From Platerodrilus igneus (lineage: Eukaryota; Arthropoda; Insecta; Coleoptera; Lycidae): DNA of 64,000 nucleotides. The notes under the pieces are model-generated. The model was given only the letters and a program-made list of their open reading frames with translations. It did not search any database and had not been told where the DNA came from. Both the position numbers and the translations under genes were made by a program. The stretch is taken from assembly GCA_036346225.1 (NCBI GenBank), contig JARFIW010001452.1, forward strand, positions 1,550,001 through 1,614,000, read 5' to 3'. Shown here one piece after another: positions 34,437 through 43,929 of this stretch (the first letter of the stretch is position 1; every line of letters starts with the position of its first letter).

Positions 34437-36531
34437 TAATATGATTCTGTGTGCACAAACATCAACGTTAACTCTATTTACATCAATATTCAGAATACAT
34501 TAAATTTTCAAATTAAATTTGAACATAAAATTCAGTTTTAAAAAGAATTTCCGGATTAATTTTATTATCATTTTACTGTGCATCCAAAATTAAAGTCCTT
34601 GTTGGATGCCTACTAATTAATATAACAATATAAGCAGACCGGAGTCTGAGTATAAAGGAGCATCTACCACCCCTTTACGTTAATTAACCAGGTTTGTCTA
34701 ATTGAGCTCAAAGACCTACCCAAAGTTTCATCCTATTCCCGAACATCAAAACAAAATACCCCTTTTACTTAAACAAGCAAATTTCATCTTAAAATTAAAT
34801 TTTTATGGTTAGAAAAATTCCACTAATGTCCATTTAAAGTAAATCAATTATAAAGTCATTCAATACACACAAAAATGTCAAACAAAATAGTACAATTTAC
34901 CTGAAGGTTATTGTCCTCGTAGCTTCAGTGTAATCGTCCCTTTTGTAAATCACACCATTCCAACCGGATTCTATTTACAGCTTCATGTTGTCAACGCTTT
35001 AAAATGTTCTCCATCACCATTAATTTAAAGTTGTTTCTAGGCTTTTCCGGAACTCATCTGTGTATATCTGCCTCTGGTTCAGTGGATGCAGACACATTTA
35101 CGAACCATTTAGTCATTAACACCCCGCAAAATAGCAAAGAAATTCATACTTCCTTTTACCAATATTACCAATATACGCCAAAACTGCCTACTTTTGGGTA
35201 TACATTTGTCGTTGTAAATTTTACTAATTGGTACCGTGATAATAAACTTTTATTACCTTGTATCTAAGTGCACTGAAGTACATTCATGTTAGCACGTAAA
35301 ATAACCAACTATTTTGAGTCACTAAAATATACTAGCACACTTTAAATTATTTAATCAAACTAAAATGCACTGTTTAATATCAAGTCGCGGATGCACGAGC
35401 TTTTAACGCATCGAATCGTCGAAAGTCTAAGAGTCTAAGAGAGAAACACATATTCCCGCCTGTATATATAGCGAATAGCCGACACGTCGCTTTGTTCCTA
35501 AAACGGGTAATTCCAACGAATTCCTCATTCTACGTTCCCAGTCTGTAGCCTGCACGTCGATTTTTATGAATTTAGTACTCACCCCATTGAGATCTCAGAA
35601 AATTTCAACACGGCCCGCAAAGTTGTCCGAGAAAAACTAATTACTTTTATACAGAAATTGTTGTTCTACCTCTGATATATGCATCCTATTTTTAACCAAT
35701 CGCAACCCCTTGACGTTGCTTAAATCCCGCCCTTTACAATATGTGTCTTTGCTTGACGCATTTTCTCTTTCCTTTTCTAACCTGTTCGTATTGGTGCAAA
35801 TTTAGATTCTTTATTATCGATTATATTTTAGTCCACGCGGACTGTTATCTGGGTTTAATAAACCCGTATCGCACATTCTCGTGAATACTAAGTCCCGGTT
35901 TCTCCAAGATTCTTTGAAACATTAATTATTTGCCAAATTTACGCAGAATGAGCTTTTTAAAAATACGCAGGTGTTCTGTATTTCCTGCTAAAGCATCTGA
36001 TCGTTTCCAATATCCTTAGAATCAACATGTTTATCCAAACAAATTAACTTGAAATTGCCTTTTAAAAACACGCAGGGTGTTCAAACGTAACATTTTAAAT
36101 AACCTTCCTACGATTTGACTATTATTGGGTTTTCAAGCTTCTATAGGTATTATGTTATTAACGGTTTAATTAACTCCAATTAAATTGATTTCTATCCTTT
36201 CATTTTTAGCGAATACAACTTAAATATTAATTATTATATGTACACTTTGTTTTACTACCGGTTACTTAAAATAGGGTTAATTAATATAAACTTTGCACGT
36301 AATTTCCATTTGTTTAGGAATAATTAAATTATCCACTGCGCTTTTCAATACTGCTTCTTTTGATGTAAAGCGTCTTATAGATAATTTAAATTTCTTATTT
36401 TACTGAAACGACCGAGTTTATTTATGCTTCAAGGTTTTAATAAAGCGTATTATTTAATGAAATTCCTTATACACGGTAATTAAAATTATTTGATTTGATT
36501 ATTTAATTTTCTACCCTGGTCTAAATATGAG

Positions 36532-36532
<1 letters not shown>
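34437..36532. other. Unassigned block, possible LTR sequence
   Basis: No coding similarity recognised; the 88-codon frame at 35004-35267 is unfamiliar. 35455-35900 has LTR-like signals: a TATATATAG box near 35465, and GGGTTTAATAAACCC near 35853 with an AATAAA followed by CGCACATTCTCGTG. A matching second LTR was not found. Confidence 0.25.

Positions 36533-36579
<47 letters not shown>
36533..36579. repeat. (TA)n microsatellite left of PLE-C copy 2
   Basis: About 46 bp. Confidence 0.98.
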
Positions 36580-36581
<2 letters not shown>

Positions 36582-36649
36582 AATTAGGGTTGGAATATTT
36601 GATACTTTTGGTCAAAATTAAAACGGTTGCTTTTTAAATTCGTTTAATT

Positions 36650-36689
36650 GCTTTACGTTTCGGTCTAGTTGCTGACCTTAATCATAAGC
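36650..36689 (-). ncRNA. Hammerhead-like motif of PLE-C copy 2
   Basis: As copy 1, but the cleavage-site base is A instead of C and one stem II loop base differs; all stems preserved. Confidence 0.55.
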
Positions 36690-37002
36690 CTAAAAGGTGT
36701 GGTTCTAATACAAATTACAATGAGGTTTAAATACATACATTAAACTGGATTATGTAATAAATACAAATAAAATGTATAAATTATTTTTCTTCTGTTTTAC
36801 ATATAGGTGACAGATGTCAATGACATATTTTGTAACTATAACAATATAGGAAACGTATTATTACGTATATGTAAGATTTAGATGTTCTAAATTGCATATT
36901 TTTAGGACAACAAAATCACTTAACTAAGAATAATTATGTGAAAGATTTTTAAAATGAAAAATTGCAAAACATAAGCTTAGTAAATATTGATTGAAAATCT
37001 CT

Positions 37003-37003
37003 T

Positions 37004-37040
<37 letters not shown>
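37003..37040. repeat. (TA)n tract inside PLE-C copy 2
   Basis: TA with one ACA interruption. Confidence 0.97.
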
Positions 37041-37041
<1 letters not shown>

Positions 37042-37376
37042 TTGTTTACTATTGATACAATTTTTTCTTTTGTATATAAAACGATTCCAAGAATAGGCGT
37101 TTATAGTAGTTGGGTTCCTTTACTAAAATTTTGGTTTCATTAAATGCAGGTGTATGTTGAGCAGCATAGGCATGTATAGCAAGAGCACAGTTGTTTTACC
37201 TAACTTAGTGTCACTGCGAGTTATCCTGTTACGGAGCCATTGACTTGATTGGCCGATGTAAGAATGATTACAACTACATTGGATCTTATATACCGTTTTT
37301 AATTTTGAGCAAAAGTATCCCAAGATAAATATTCCAACCCTAATTCAACATAATATTAATCTGGTCACAAAAACTG

Positions 37377-37379
<3 letters not shown>

Positions 37380-37422
<43 letters not shown>
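37380..37422. repeat. (TA)n microsatellite between PLE-C copy 2 and PLE-D
   Basis: About 43 bp. Confidence 0.98.
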
Positions 37423-37426
<4 letters not shown>

Positions 37427-37537
37427 GTTCTTGATAATTCTTGAGCGTAGTTAAATTAGAAAAGATTTTGTTTTTGGTTCTTGGGATAAAGTCGCTCATA
37501 AATTAAACACAAAACATTAAATGTGTATCATTTGTAT

Positions 37538-37583
37538 TAAATCGTACGTTTCGGTGATAATTTACACCTTAATCATCGATCTA
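37538..37583 (-). ncRNA. Hammerhead-like motif of PLE-D, left arm
   Basis: Identical to the right-arm motif, on the opposite strand. Confidence 0.55.
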
Positions 37584-37989
37584 CATGAAAAAGTATATAA
37601 ATAGGTAATTCATATAACAGGTAATATATGTTTAACTTACTTATTACTTGATAAAATTATTTTATGTATTCACCCATAATAAAAGTAACAGAAGGAAGCT
37701 TGTCATATTACTGATTAAGAATTAAAATTAATTTTGAATGAAATGTCAGTTCACTTATTTGACAAAAATGTAGGATCAAGGATGACATCAAACAACAAAT
37801 TATGACACTATTTGATTATATTTTTTATTTAAATAGTAGTATGTGGTTTATTTGTAAAAAATTTTATGTATGGTGGGTTGCATAAAAATAGTTAGATTTT
37901 AAAATCATATATTTTTACAGGTGTAGTAAACAGGTTGACTTTTGACTTAAATTAAATAGAATTCTGTGTGTAAGCAATATCATTATAGT

Positions 37990-38420
37990 TAGTATATTTT
38001 TTGAATTAAAAGTGTATAGGTATGAGTAAACTATATGTAAATTATTGATGTCTTCTTTGTGATTGATGGAATTTTGTTCTTGGTTTATATGAAATGATTC
38101 TAAGAAAAGTCTTTTTGTAATTGCTTTCTATATCTAAAATTTTTACATTATCATAATTGACTTTGTGTTTTGTATTGTATAAATGTATAGAAAGAGCACA
38201 AGAAGTTTTCTAATTTTGCATCACTTTTGTGTTGTGTCATGCGATTTCGGAGCCACTGTTTGGTTTGGCCTACGTAGGAAGCTTTGCATTCACATTGAAT
38301 TTTATACACTAAATTGCTACATAAAGCTTTATTTGTTTTTCTTTTAGTTTAGTAAAAAGTTTCCAATGGACTTAGTATTTGAATTTATTATAGTTACAAA
38401 AGGTTGTTTTAGTAATTTTT
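37990..38420 (-). pseudogene. PLE-D GIY-YIG endonuclease, inverted second copy
   Basis: Mirror copy of 38615-39040 in the left palindrome arm. Two single-base deletions (near 38120 and 38210) break the frame that is open in the right arm, showing the arms have begun to diverge and the right arm is the better-preserved copy. Confidence 0.85.
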
Positions 38421-38435
38421 TATTAGTGGTGAAAG

Positions 38436-39114
38436 TTTAAGGAAAAAATCTGAAAGAACTAATATCAATCTTAATCAACAACGGTTACCCTAAACCACTT
38501 TTATCAAAACTACTACATACTAACACAATCATATTTCCACCTCAAAATAAACATACTGATATCATTTACAAAAACTTTTATATATTACTAATCTTTCACC
38601 ACTAATAAAAAATTACTAAAACAACCTTTTGTAACTATAATAAATTCAAATACTAAGTCCATTGGAAACTTTTACTAAACTAAAAGAAAAAACAAATAAA
38701 GCTTTATGTAGCAATTTAGTGTATAAAATTCAATGTGAATGCAAAGCTTCCTACGTAGGCCAAACCAAACAGTGGCTCCGAAATCGCATGACACAACACA
38801 AAAGTGATGCAAAATTAGGAAAAACTTCTTGTGCTCTTTCTATACATTTATACAATACAAAACACAAAGTCAATTATGATAATGTAAAAATTTTAGATAT
38901 AGAAAGCAATTACAAAAAGACTTTCTTAGAATCATTTCATATAAACCAAGAACAAAATTCCATCAATCACAAAGAAGACATCAATAATTTACATATAGTT
39001 TACTCATACCTATACACTTTTAATTCAAAAAATATACTAACTATAATGATATTGCTTACACACAGAATTCTATTTAATTTAAGTCAAAAGTCAACCTGTT
39101 TACTACACCTGTAA
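38436..39114 (+). CDS. PLE-D RT C terminus and GIY-YIG endonuclease (truncated)
   Basis: From the loop rightwards: ILINNGYPKPLLSKLLHTNT (PLE RT C-terminal region, frames shifting before 38600), then an open frame 38662-39114 of 150 codons. It has ETFTKLKEKTNKAL, LVYKIQCECKASYVGQTKQW (GIY-YIG core), LRNRMTQHKSDAKLG, CALSIHLYNTKHKV and FLESFHINQEQNSIN with the catalytic-type Glu. The nuclease domain looks intact. The last ~35 codons run past the usual end into 3' sequence. No RT catalytic domain, so it cannot mobilise itself. Confidence 0.85.
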
Positions 39115-39442
39115 AATATATGATTTTAAAATCTAACTATTTTATGCAACCCACCATACATAAAATTTTTTACAAATAAACCACATACTACTATTTAAAT
39201 AAAAAATATAATCAAATAGTGTCATAATTTGTTGTTTGATGTCATCCTTGATCCTACATTTTTGTCAAATAAGTGAACTGACATTTCATTCAAAATTAAT
39301 TTTAATTCTTAATCAGTAATATGACAAGCTTCCTTCTGTTACTTTTATTATGGGTGAATACATAAAATAATTTTATCAAGTAATAAGTAAGTTAAACATA
39401 TATTACCTGTTATATGAATTACCTATTTATATACTTTTCATG

Positions 39443-39488
39443 TAGATCGATGATTAAGGTGTAAATTATCACCGAAACGTACGATTTA
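39443..39488 (+). ncRNA. Hammerhead-like motif of PLE-D, right arm
   Basis: Stem I TAGATCG with CGATTTA (7 pairs, one G-U); core ATGATTAA; stem II GGTG with CACC; GAA; palindromic stem III ACGT; cleavage-site base A. Positions 3 and 8 are A and U. Confidence 0.6.
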
Positions 39489-39564
39489 ATACAAATGATA
39501 CACATTTAATGTTTTGTGTTTAATTTATGAGCGACTTTATCCCAAGAACCAAAAACAAAATCTT

Positions 39565-39566
<2 letters not shown>

Positions 39567-39615
<49 letters not shown>

Positions 39616-39616
39616 T
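39567..39616. repeat. (TA)n microsatellite between PLE-D and R1 endonuclease copy 2
   Basis: About 48 bp with one ACA interruption. Confidence 0.98.
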
Positions 39617-41100
39617 TGAGGTTGTATGATTTCTCATTTTCAGTGCAATCTTTGATACTCGCTTCTTTGGGCTCTGACCTTGGCTCTTATCCTTGTCAGT
39701 CCTTCCGTCTAAGGTACTTCTTTTGTCAGTTGTTTTAATTATCTTATTGATATATTACTACTCATTCAATTTAGTATGCTTTTAGATATTTGTTATGTGT
39801 ATTCATTTATGTCTAACGATTGTTTTATTGGTTGGGGATTTAACTCTGTTTGTAGCAATCGTCCCCAGTTACTTTTACTAGACTATATCTTTGTATTGCT
39901 GTTACTTATGTTCCCTTCGTTTCATCTACATTCTTTGTAATATCGAACGTGATTAAATTATGGTCGCTTTGTGCAATGTTCTCCCTTACGGAGCAGTACC
40001 TAGTTTGGCTTTGTACTTTTCTGTTCGTTAGTGTAACATCTATGTTAGATGATGCTACTGTTTTTCCTTGGTACGGGAACGGGTTGTCCGGTTTAGTTTT
40101 ACCTCTTTTGGATGTGGTTGATTTGCTCCTCTATTAATACACCTCGTCAACCTGCTCGGTGTACAGAAGTGGAGACTTTGCATTAGCACCCTTTGATTAT
40201 GATAGTGGGCAGTTTCTTGTATTCTGGCGCTACATTTTTGGGTTGCGTAAAATACGGTTGCGATATTATCTGAAAATTGACAACACATGTTTATTGGCCT
40301 CCAATTCCCTATTCTAAATAAAAACGTATGCAATGACTGTTGCAATGCTATAGGATTTTAGTTATGGTTATGTCCTGATTGACTATCGCCATCGGTTTTT
40401 TCGGTGACAGATTGTCCTCGCTCTTACAGGCATTTCCATTATTTTTCTTTTAAATGTATGAAGCTCTTATATACACAAAAGGTCTAACGCCATTTTTTCT
40501 ACAATTCTTTTAAGTCCCTGGATTACAAATTTGCTCTTGTTTACGTTTATTTCCCCCATTTTTCAAATATCGTTATTGAAGATTATTTATTCTTGCGTGA
40601 ATCACATATTTTGGCCATGGCTTGCTGTAATCCATGTTGATATTTCCATGTATCTTGACGAAGTAATTATAGACTTCTTTTAGGGCGAGATTTTTCTTCC
40701 CTTTTGCTGTACATTTGCTCAACTAGTTAGTGTAGTTATTAAATATCCTCTGGTATGCACTTTTTTTTGGGTGACTGCGATCCACTGCATCCGATGTATT
40801 AAAAGTTATTTTATTTACTTCTGGATGTTCGGATGGTTGTATCTTTTATTAGAGACGTGGTTAGAATTGTTTCTTCCTTAAGAGTTGGTAATTTCATACT
40901 TATTTCTACATTCTTATAAATGTTTATGGGATCTATATTGCTATACCTCAGGTTATGTTTCTCTCGTCTTGTGAAACCCTTCCTTTTTCCTCCAGGGAAA
41001 GGGACGGTTCGACTTGGTGTATGTCTTTTTGGTAATTGTAAATTACCGCTTTTCTTTTCGTTGGAGTCTGTTGTAATATTTTTTTCTCTTATGTATTTAG
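39617..41100 (-). pseudogene. R1-clade LINE: ORF1 tail and endonuclease, copy 2
   Basis: Minus strand, many frames. 41100-40960 reads KKSGNLQLPKRHTPSRTVPF and a basic tail, probably ORF1 end or linker. NVNKSKFVIQGLKRIVEKMA then LDLLCI.E (40500-40560) is the start of the APE endonuclease. GANAKSPLLYTEQVDEVY (about 40145-40200) matches the GD.NAKSPLW box. SSNIDVTLTNR and SVRENIAQSDHNLITFDITK (39950-40060) are the domain end. The NAKS box has lost its Asp. The order is that of an R1 element whose RT would follow at lower coordinates, where (TA)n and PLEs now lie. Confidence 0.75.
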
Positions 41101-41470
41101 TTTAGGTTGATGTGTATTATTATATTATTATATTCGACCCAAAAATTTCCTAGGCCAAGTGCAATAGCTGTATATTGCCCCATTTTTGTATCACTTCCAC
41201 GCCTTGACATTGCAGGATATTTATAATCTATAATACCAGTTAATATTAATTCGTTTTTGGAATTTAAGGGATTTGCTATAACTTTGTGTAAATCTTGCAA
41301 TTTAACGGGAGCGTTCTTATACTGAAGACTATAAACATCGAATATCACTATTGATCCTGAAAATTATTCTAAACTATATTTTCCGTAATATGTATCTAAT
41401 CTAATAACTTGATCAACGCAGCAAAATGGGATGATCAAGTTATTAGTACATGAAATATGTATATAACTAG
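41101..41470 (-). pseudogene. Fragment resembling a ubiquitin-specific protease (peptidase C19) C-terminal region
   Basis: Minus strand. CCVDQVIRLDTYYGKYSLE (about 41375-41430) is followed by IVIFDVYSLQYKNAPVKLQD, then KNELILTGIIDYKYPAM and MGQYTAIALGLGNFWVEYNN. The final pattern resembles the GHYTAY...W.EYDD catalytic histidine box of USP/UCH-type deubiquitinases. The histidine position reads Gln, so activity would be lost. At least one stop separates the two parts. Such USP-like sequences occur in multicopy insect elements as well as host genes, and I cannot tell which this is. It ends where the R1 relic begins. Confidence 0.35.
41401..41446. repeat. Perfect 15-bp inverted repeat (hairpin)
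   Basis: CTAATAACTTGATCA (41401-41415) and its exact complement TGATCAAGTTATTAG (41432-41446) around a 16-base loop, AT-rich, lying inside the USP-like fragment. Confidence 0.9.
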
Positions 41471-41560
41471 AATCAATTTTCTTAAATGCAAGACCTAATT
41501 GAAAATCGGTAACAAGAATAAGCTCTAGTATTATAAATTATAACACTTTCTAAATAATTC

Positions 41561-41724
41561 GCTGCAAAGCTCAGTTGGTTAGAGCGTTGATCCGGCAAAT
41601 TAATGGTCGCAGGTTCAAATCATGCTGTAGCTGTTCTTTTAGTGGTTTTCAATTACTAGTTCGATTTGAAATGGTAATTCAACTTTACATAATAAAAGTT
41701 GGGTTTTCATTTCATCTTATAACT

Positions 41725-41729
<5 letters not shown>
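41561..41729 (+). mobile_element. Second tRNA-derived SINE or tRNA pseudogene with tail
   Basis: 41561-41631 folds like a tRNA: acceptor GCTGCAA with TGTAGC, D arm AAGCTCAGTTGGTTAGAGC (A box), anticodon stem TTGAT with ATTAA around CCGGCAA (anticodon GGC by position), T arm GCAGG-TTCAAAT-CATGC (B box GGTTCAAATC). Base 33 is C not U, and the T stem has a mismatch, so not a functional tRNA. About 100 bp of unrelated body follows, ending in the (TA)n at 41730. Unlike the SINE at 15.2 kb in sequence. Confidence 0.6.

Positions 41730-41769
<40 letters not shown>
41730..41769. repeat. (TA)n microsatellite after the SINE
   Basis: About 40 bp. Confidence 0.98.
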
Positions 41770-41773
<4 letters not shown>

Positions 41774-42349
41774 TGCAGATATTTGTGGGTTATAGGTCTC
41801 TAATAAAAGTATACTCTTTTATACCATCTGAATTTTCGAGTTTATTTTTACTCTTGATCACAGATTTCTAGAAAATACACGTTTTGTACAAACACATATC
41901 TTAAAACAAATGTATACTTACAATATTTGAGATTAAAATTAATTGGCATGTGTATAATAAAACATTTTAAAATTTCTGACCTGAACACTGACTGGCAAAT
42001 ACATATATAAAATTAATATAAAATTAAACGTCTTTACAGAACATGTATGCTAAAATAAGGTTGAACTACAATTATATTAAAAATATTTTTCATTGTATGT
42101 GATTATGGACGGTATATGCTAATGATGATAACAGGTCTGCAGATGTATGTATTAATATCGAAGTATTGACTATGCATGTGTGTGTAACCGAATGTGTATG
42201 TGTAGTTGTGTCTAAGGGTGCGAGTGTGTGTATAGAGGTATGGGTGTGCATATGTATGTGCAATGTACTGTGTTATGTGCACTCATTAGGACCTAAGGAT
42301 ATAGAGGGTTTTTTTTATTATTTTTTTTATTATTTTTTAATTATTTGTA
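41770..42349. other. PLE 3' flank/UTR candidate with TG-rich stretch
   Basis: Lies 3' of the nuclease frame at 42350-42780 and ends at (TA)n. 42160-42290 is rich in TGTG/TATG. No hammerhead-like motif seen here. Confidence 0.35.
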
Positions 42350-42778
42350 TTAGTTGAAGTTTAACAAATACGTGTATATGGAACTTAGGTTGCAAATATC
42401 TGTTTTTTTGTTCATACTATTGAGACAGTTGTATATATGGCACATTTCTTTAAAAATTCGTTTAGTTGTTACCTTTTCAGTTTCCAATATTTTGGCATCT
42501 TTGAAATCCATAACATGATCGTTTGTTAAAGCATGTGTAGATAGGGCACATGCTTGTGGTTTTCTTTTGATATCACTCTTATGTTGCGTTATCCGTTGTT
42601 TTAAATTCTGAGAGGTTTGACCTATATAGCACACATCACAATTCAAACAGTTTATTTTATATATACTATTGCGCTGATTTAAACTGGACGTTTTATCTTT
42701 TACTTTAGAGAACAGATCTTTTATAGATATTAAGTTTTGTTATCTGCATAATTATTAAACTTGTTGGTCGTAAAGTCT

Positions 42779-42780
<2 letters not shown>
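42350..42780 (-). pseudogene. PLE GIY-YIG endonuclease C-terminal fragment (family E or another)
   Basis: Minus strand. LISIKDLFSKVKDKTSSLNQ and SIYKINCLNCDVCYIGQTSQ form the GIY-YIG core. NLKQRITQHKSDIKRKPQAC, ALSTHALTNDHVMDFKDAKI, KRIFKEMCHIYNCLNSMNKK and the terminal LSSIYTYLLNF follow. A stop sits just after NFN at 42350. The reading frame is continuous from about 42730. The upstream edge is the (TA)n at 42781. RT is absent. Confidence 0.85.

Positions 42781-42817
<37 letters not shown>
42781..42817. repeat. (TA)n microsatellite
   Basis: About 37 bp, between the nuclease fragment and the PLE-E inverted repeat. Confidence 0.98.
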
Positions 42818-42822
<5 letters not shown>

Positions 42823-42904
42823 AATTTGGTAACGACCTTGCTTTTTTAATTGTATATAATTGGTTTTGGGTTTTAGTTCAGCAGAATTAAAGAGTTGTCT
42901 TTTT

Positions 42905-42954
42905 TATAAACTCAAGCTTTCGGAAGTTTATTTTTCCATTTTCAAGAGTATATA
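42905..42954 (-). ncRNA. Hammerhead-like motif of PLE-E, left arm
   Basis: Minus strand: stem I TATATACTC with GAGTTTATA (8 of 9 pairs); core TTGAAAAT; stem II GGAA with TTCC; GAA; palindromic stem III AGCT; cleavage-site base T. Positions 3 and 8 are U and A. Confidence 0.6.
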
Positions 42955-43077
42955 GTGAGATAAAATACAATTGCACGATTAATAATAATGTACAGTGTAT
43001 AAGGGTATGGTATAATTAAATTTAAAAATAAAAATAAAAATAATATTAATTATATATCAAATGGAGTAAAAATATTT

Positions 43078-43125
43078 TATACTCTTGAAAATGGAAAAAT
43101 AAACTTCCGAAAGCTTGAGTTTATA
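43078..43125 (+). ncRNA. Hammerhead-like motif of PLE-E, right arm
   Basis: Same motif on the plus strand, core and stems II/III unchanged; stem I slightly altered at its outer end. Confidence 0.6.
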
Positions 43126-43178
43126 AAAAAGAAAACTCTTTAATTCTGCTGACCTAAAACCCAAAACCAACTATATAC

Positions 43179-43181
<3 letters not shown>

Positions 43182-43227
<46 letters not shown>
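43182..43227. repeat. (TA)n microsatellite left of the satellite-bearing block
   Basis: About 46 bp. Confidence 0.98.
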
Positions 43228-43231
<4 letters not shown>

Positions 43232-43248
43232 CTACTATCATTTTTGCA

Positions 43249-43929
43249 CCCGATAGACCGGAATTTGCATTCAAACTTGCGTCCCTTGTAAACTTACTAC
43301 CGTATATCGGACGCAAGATAGAACTTTTCAGTTTTTAGCATTATTGACATTGCGCTTCCTTGTCTAAGATGTTTAAATGGAAGAAGACCCAAATTGGTAA
43401 GATTTGGAATATGTCAAAGTCAATAGGTTTTGTACAGATTTTTATTTTAAATATTTAAGAAACACAAAATGGACTTAAAATTGATAGGAAAATGTACAGA
43501 AATCGTATAGTTTTAGTCTAGCGATTTTCCGCTGAGAGCGCCACAGAATATATTTTAATATACGGAATATTCTATTGTGTTATCATCTTTACAACCGCTA
43601 AATGGCAACACAGCGTGGCGCCAGTTAGTCTGCTTAGATGATAGTGCGACGAGCAGTTTCGTTGCGTCCGTAGAGTTTGCTGCAAACTTTTATTCGCTAA
43701 TATATATTAAGTGTTTGAGTATTTAAAATTTTTAGCTTACCGCTTAGGTCATGGACCTGTTTATATGATGTGATATCGCATTTATATATTTGTATGAAGT
43801 TATTCACTGTTTCCCAGCAAAATTTTTGTAAAGTCTAGAAAATATAATTTATATATTGATAACAAATATTTCCAATTTTGCGAATTGTTTCTGAATACAC
43901 CTACACTTATAATTCTGTATTTAGTTCTA
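43249..43929. other. Unique flank inside the 9.6-kb block
   Basis: Non-coding, less repetitive leader before the satellite array; nothing recognised. Confidence 0.35.

Larger units (their letters stand above)
36580..37379 (-). mobile_element. PLE family C unit, copy 2
   Basis: Near-identical to 33175-33983 over its entire length, including both inverted ends, the internal TA tract and the nuclease fragment (37323-37123 and frameshifted beyond by a single-base deletion near 37193). Same orientation and same (TA)n boundaries as copy 1. Confidence 0.9.
37423..39566. mobile_element. PLE family D, giant palindrome
   Basis: Left arm 37457-38435 and right arm 38593-39569 are inverted copies of ~980 bp with only a few single-base differences, around a 157-bp loop (38436-38592). 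The right arm plus loop reads as a 5'-truncated PLE on the plus strand; the left arm is the same 3' portion on the minus strand. Each arm carries the nuclease coding region, the 3' UTR and a hammerhead-like motif. (TA)n on both outer sides. Confidence 0.93.
42818..43181. mobile_element. PLE family E inverted terminal pair
   Basis: Arms 42858-42956 and 43077-43175 are inverted copies (AATTGGTTTTGGGTTTTAG at the left; its complement at the right) around a ~120-bp loop. Each arm contains the same hammerhead-like motif on opposite strands. No coding sequence. (TA)n on both sides, as for family D. Confidence 0.85.

Noticed and set aside
35455..35900. A complete LTR
   Set aside because: TATA and AATAAA-like signals are present, but there is no duplicated copy, no flanking duplication and no adjacent primer-binding or polypurine site.
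41561..41631. Functional tRNA gene
   Set aside because: Cloverleaf is close, but base 33 is C, the T stem has a mismatch, and a SINE-like body and tail follow.
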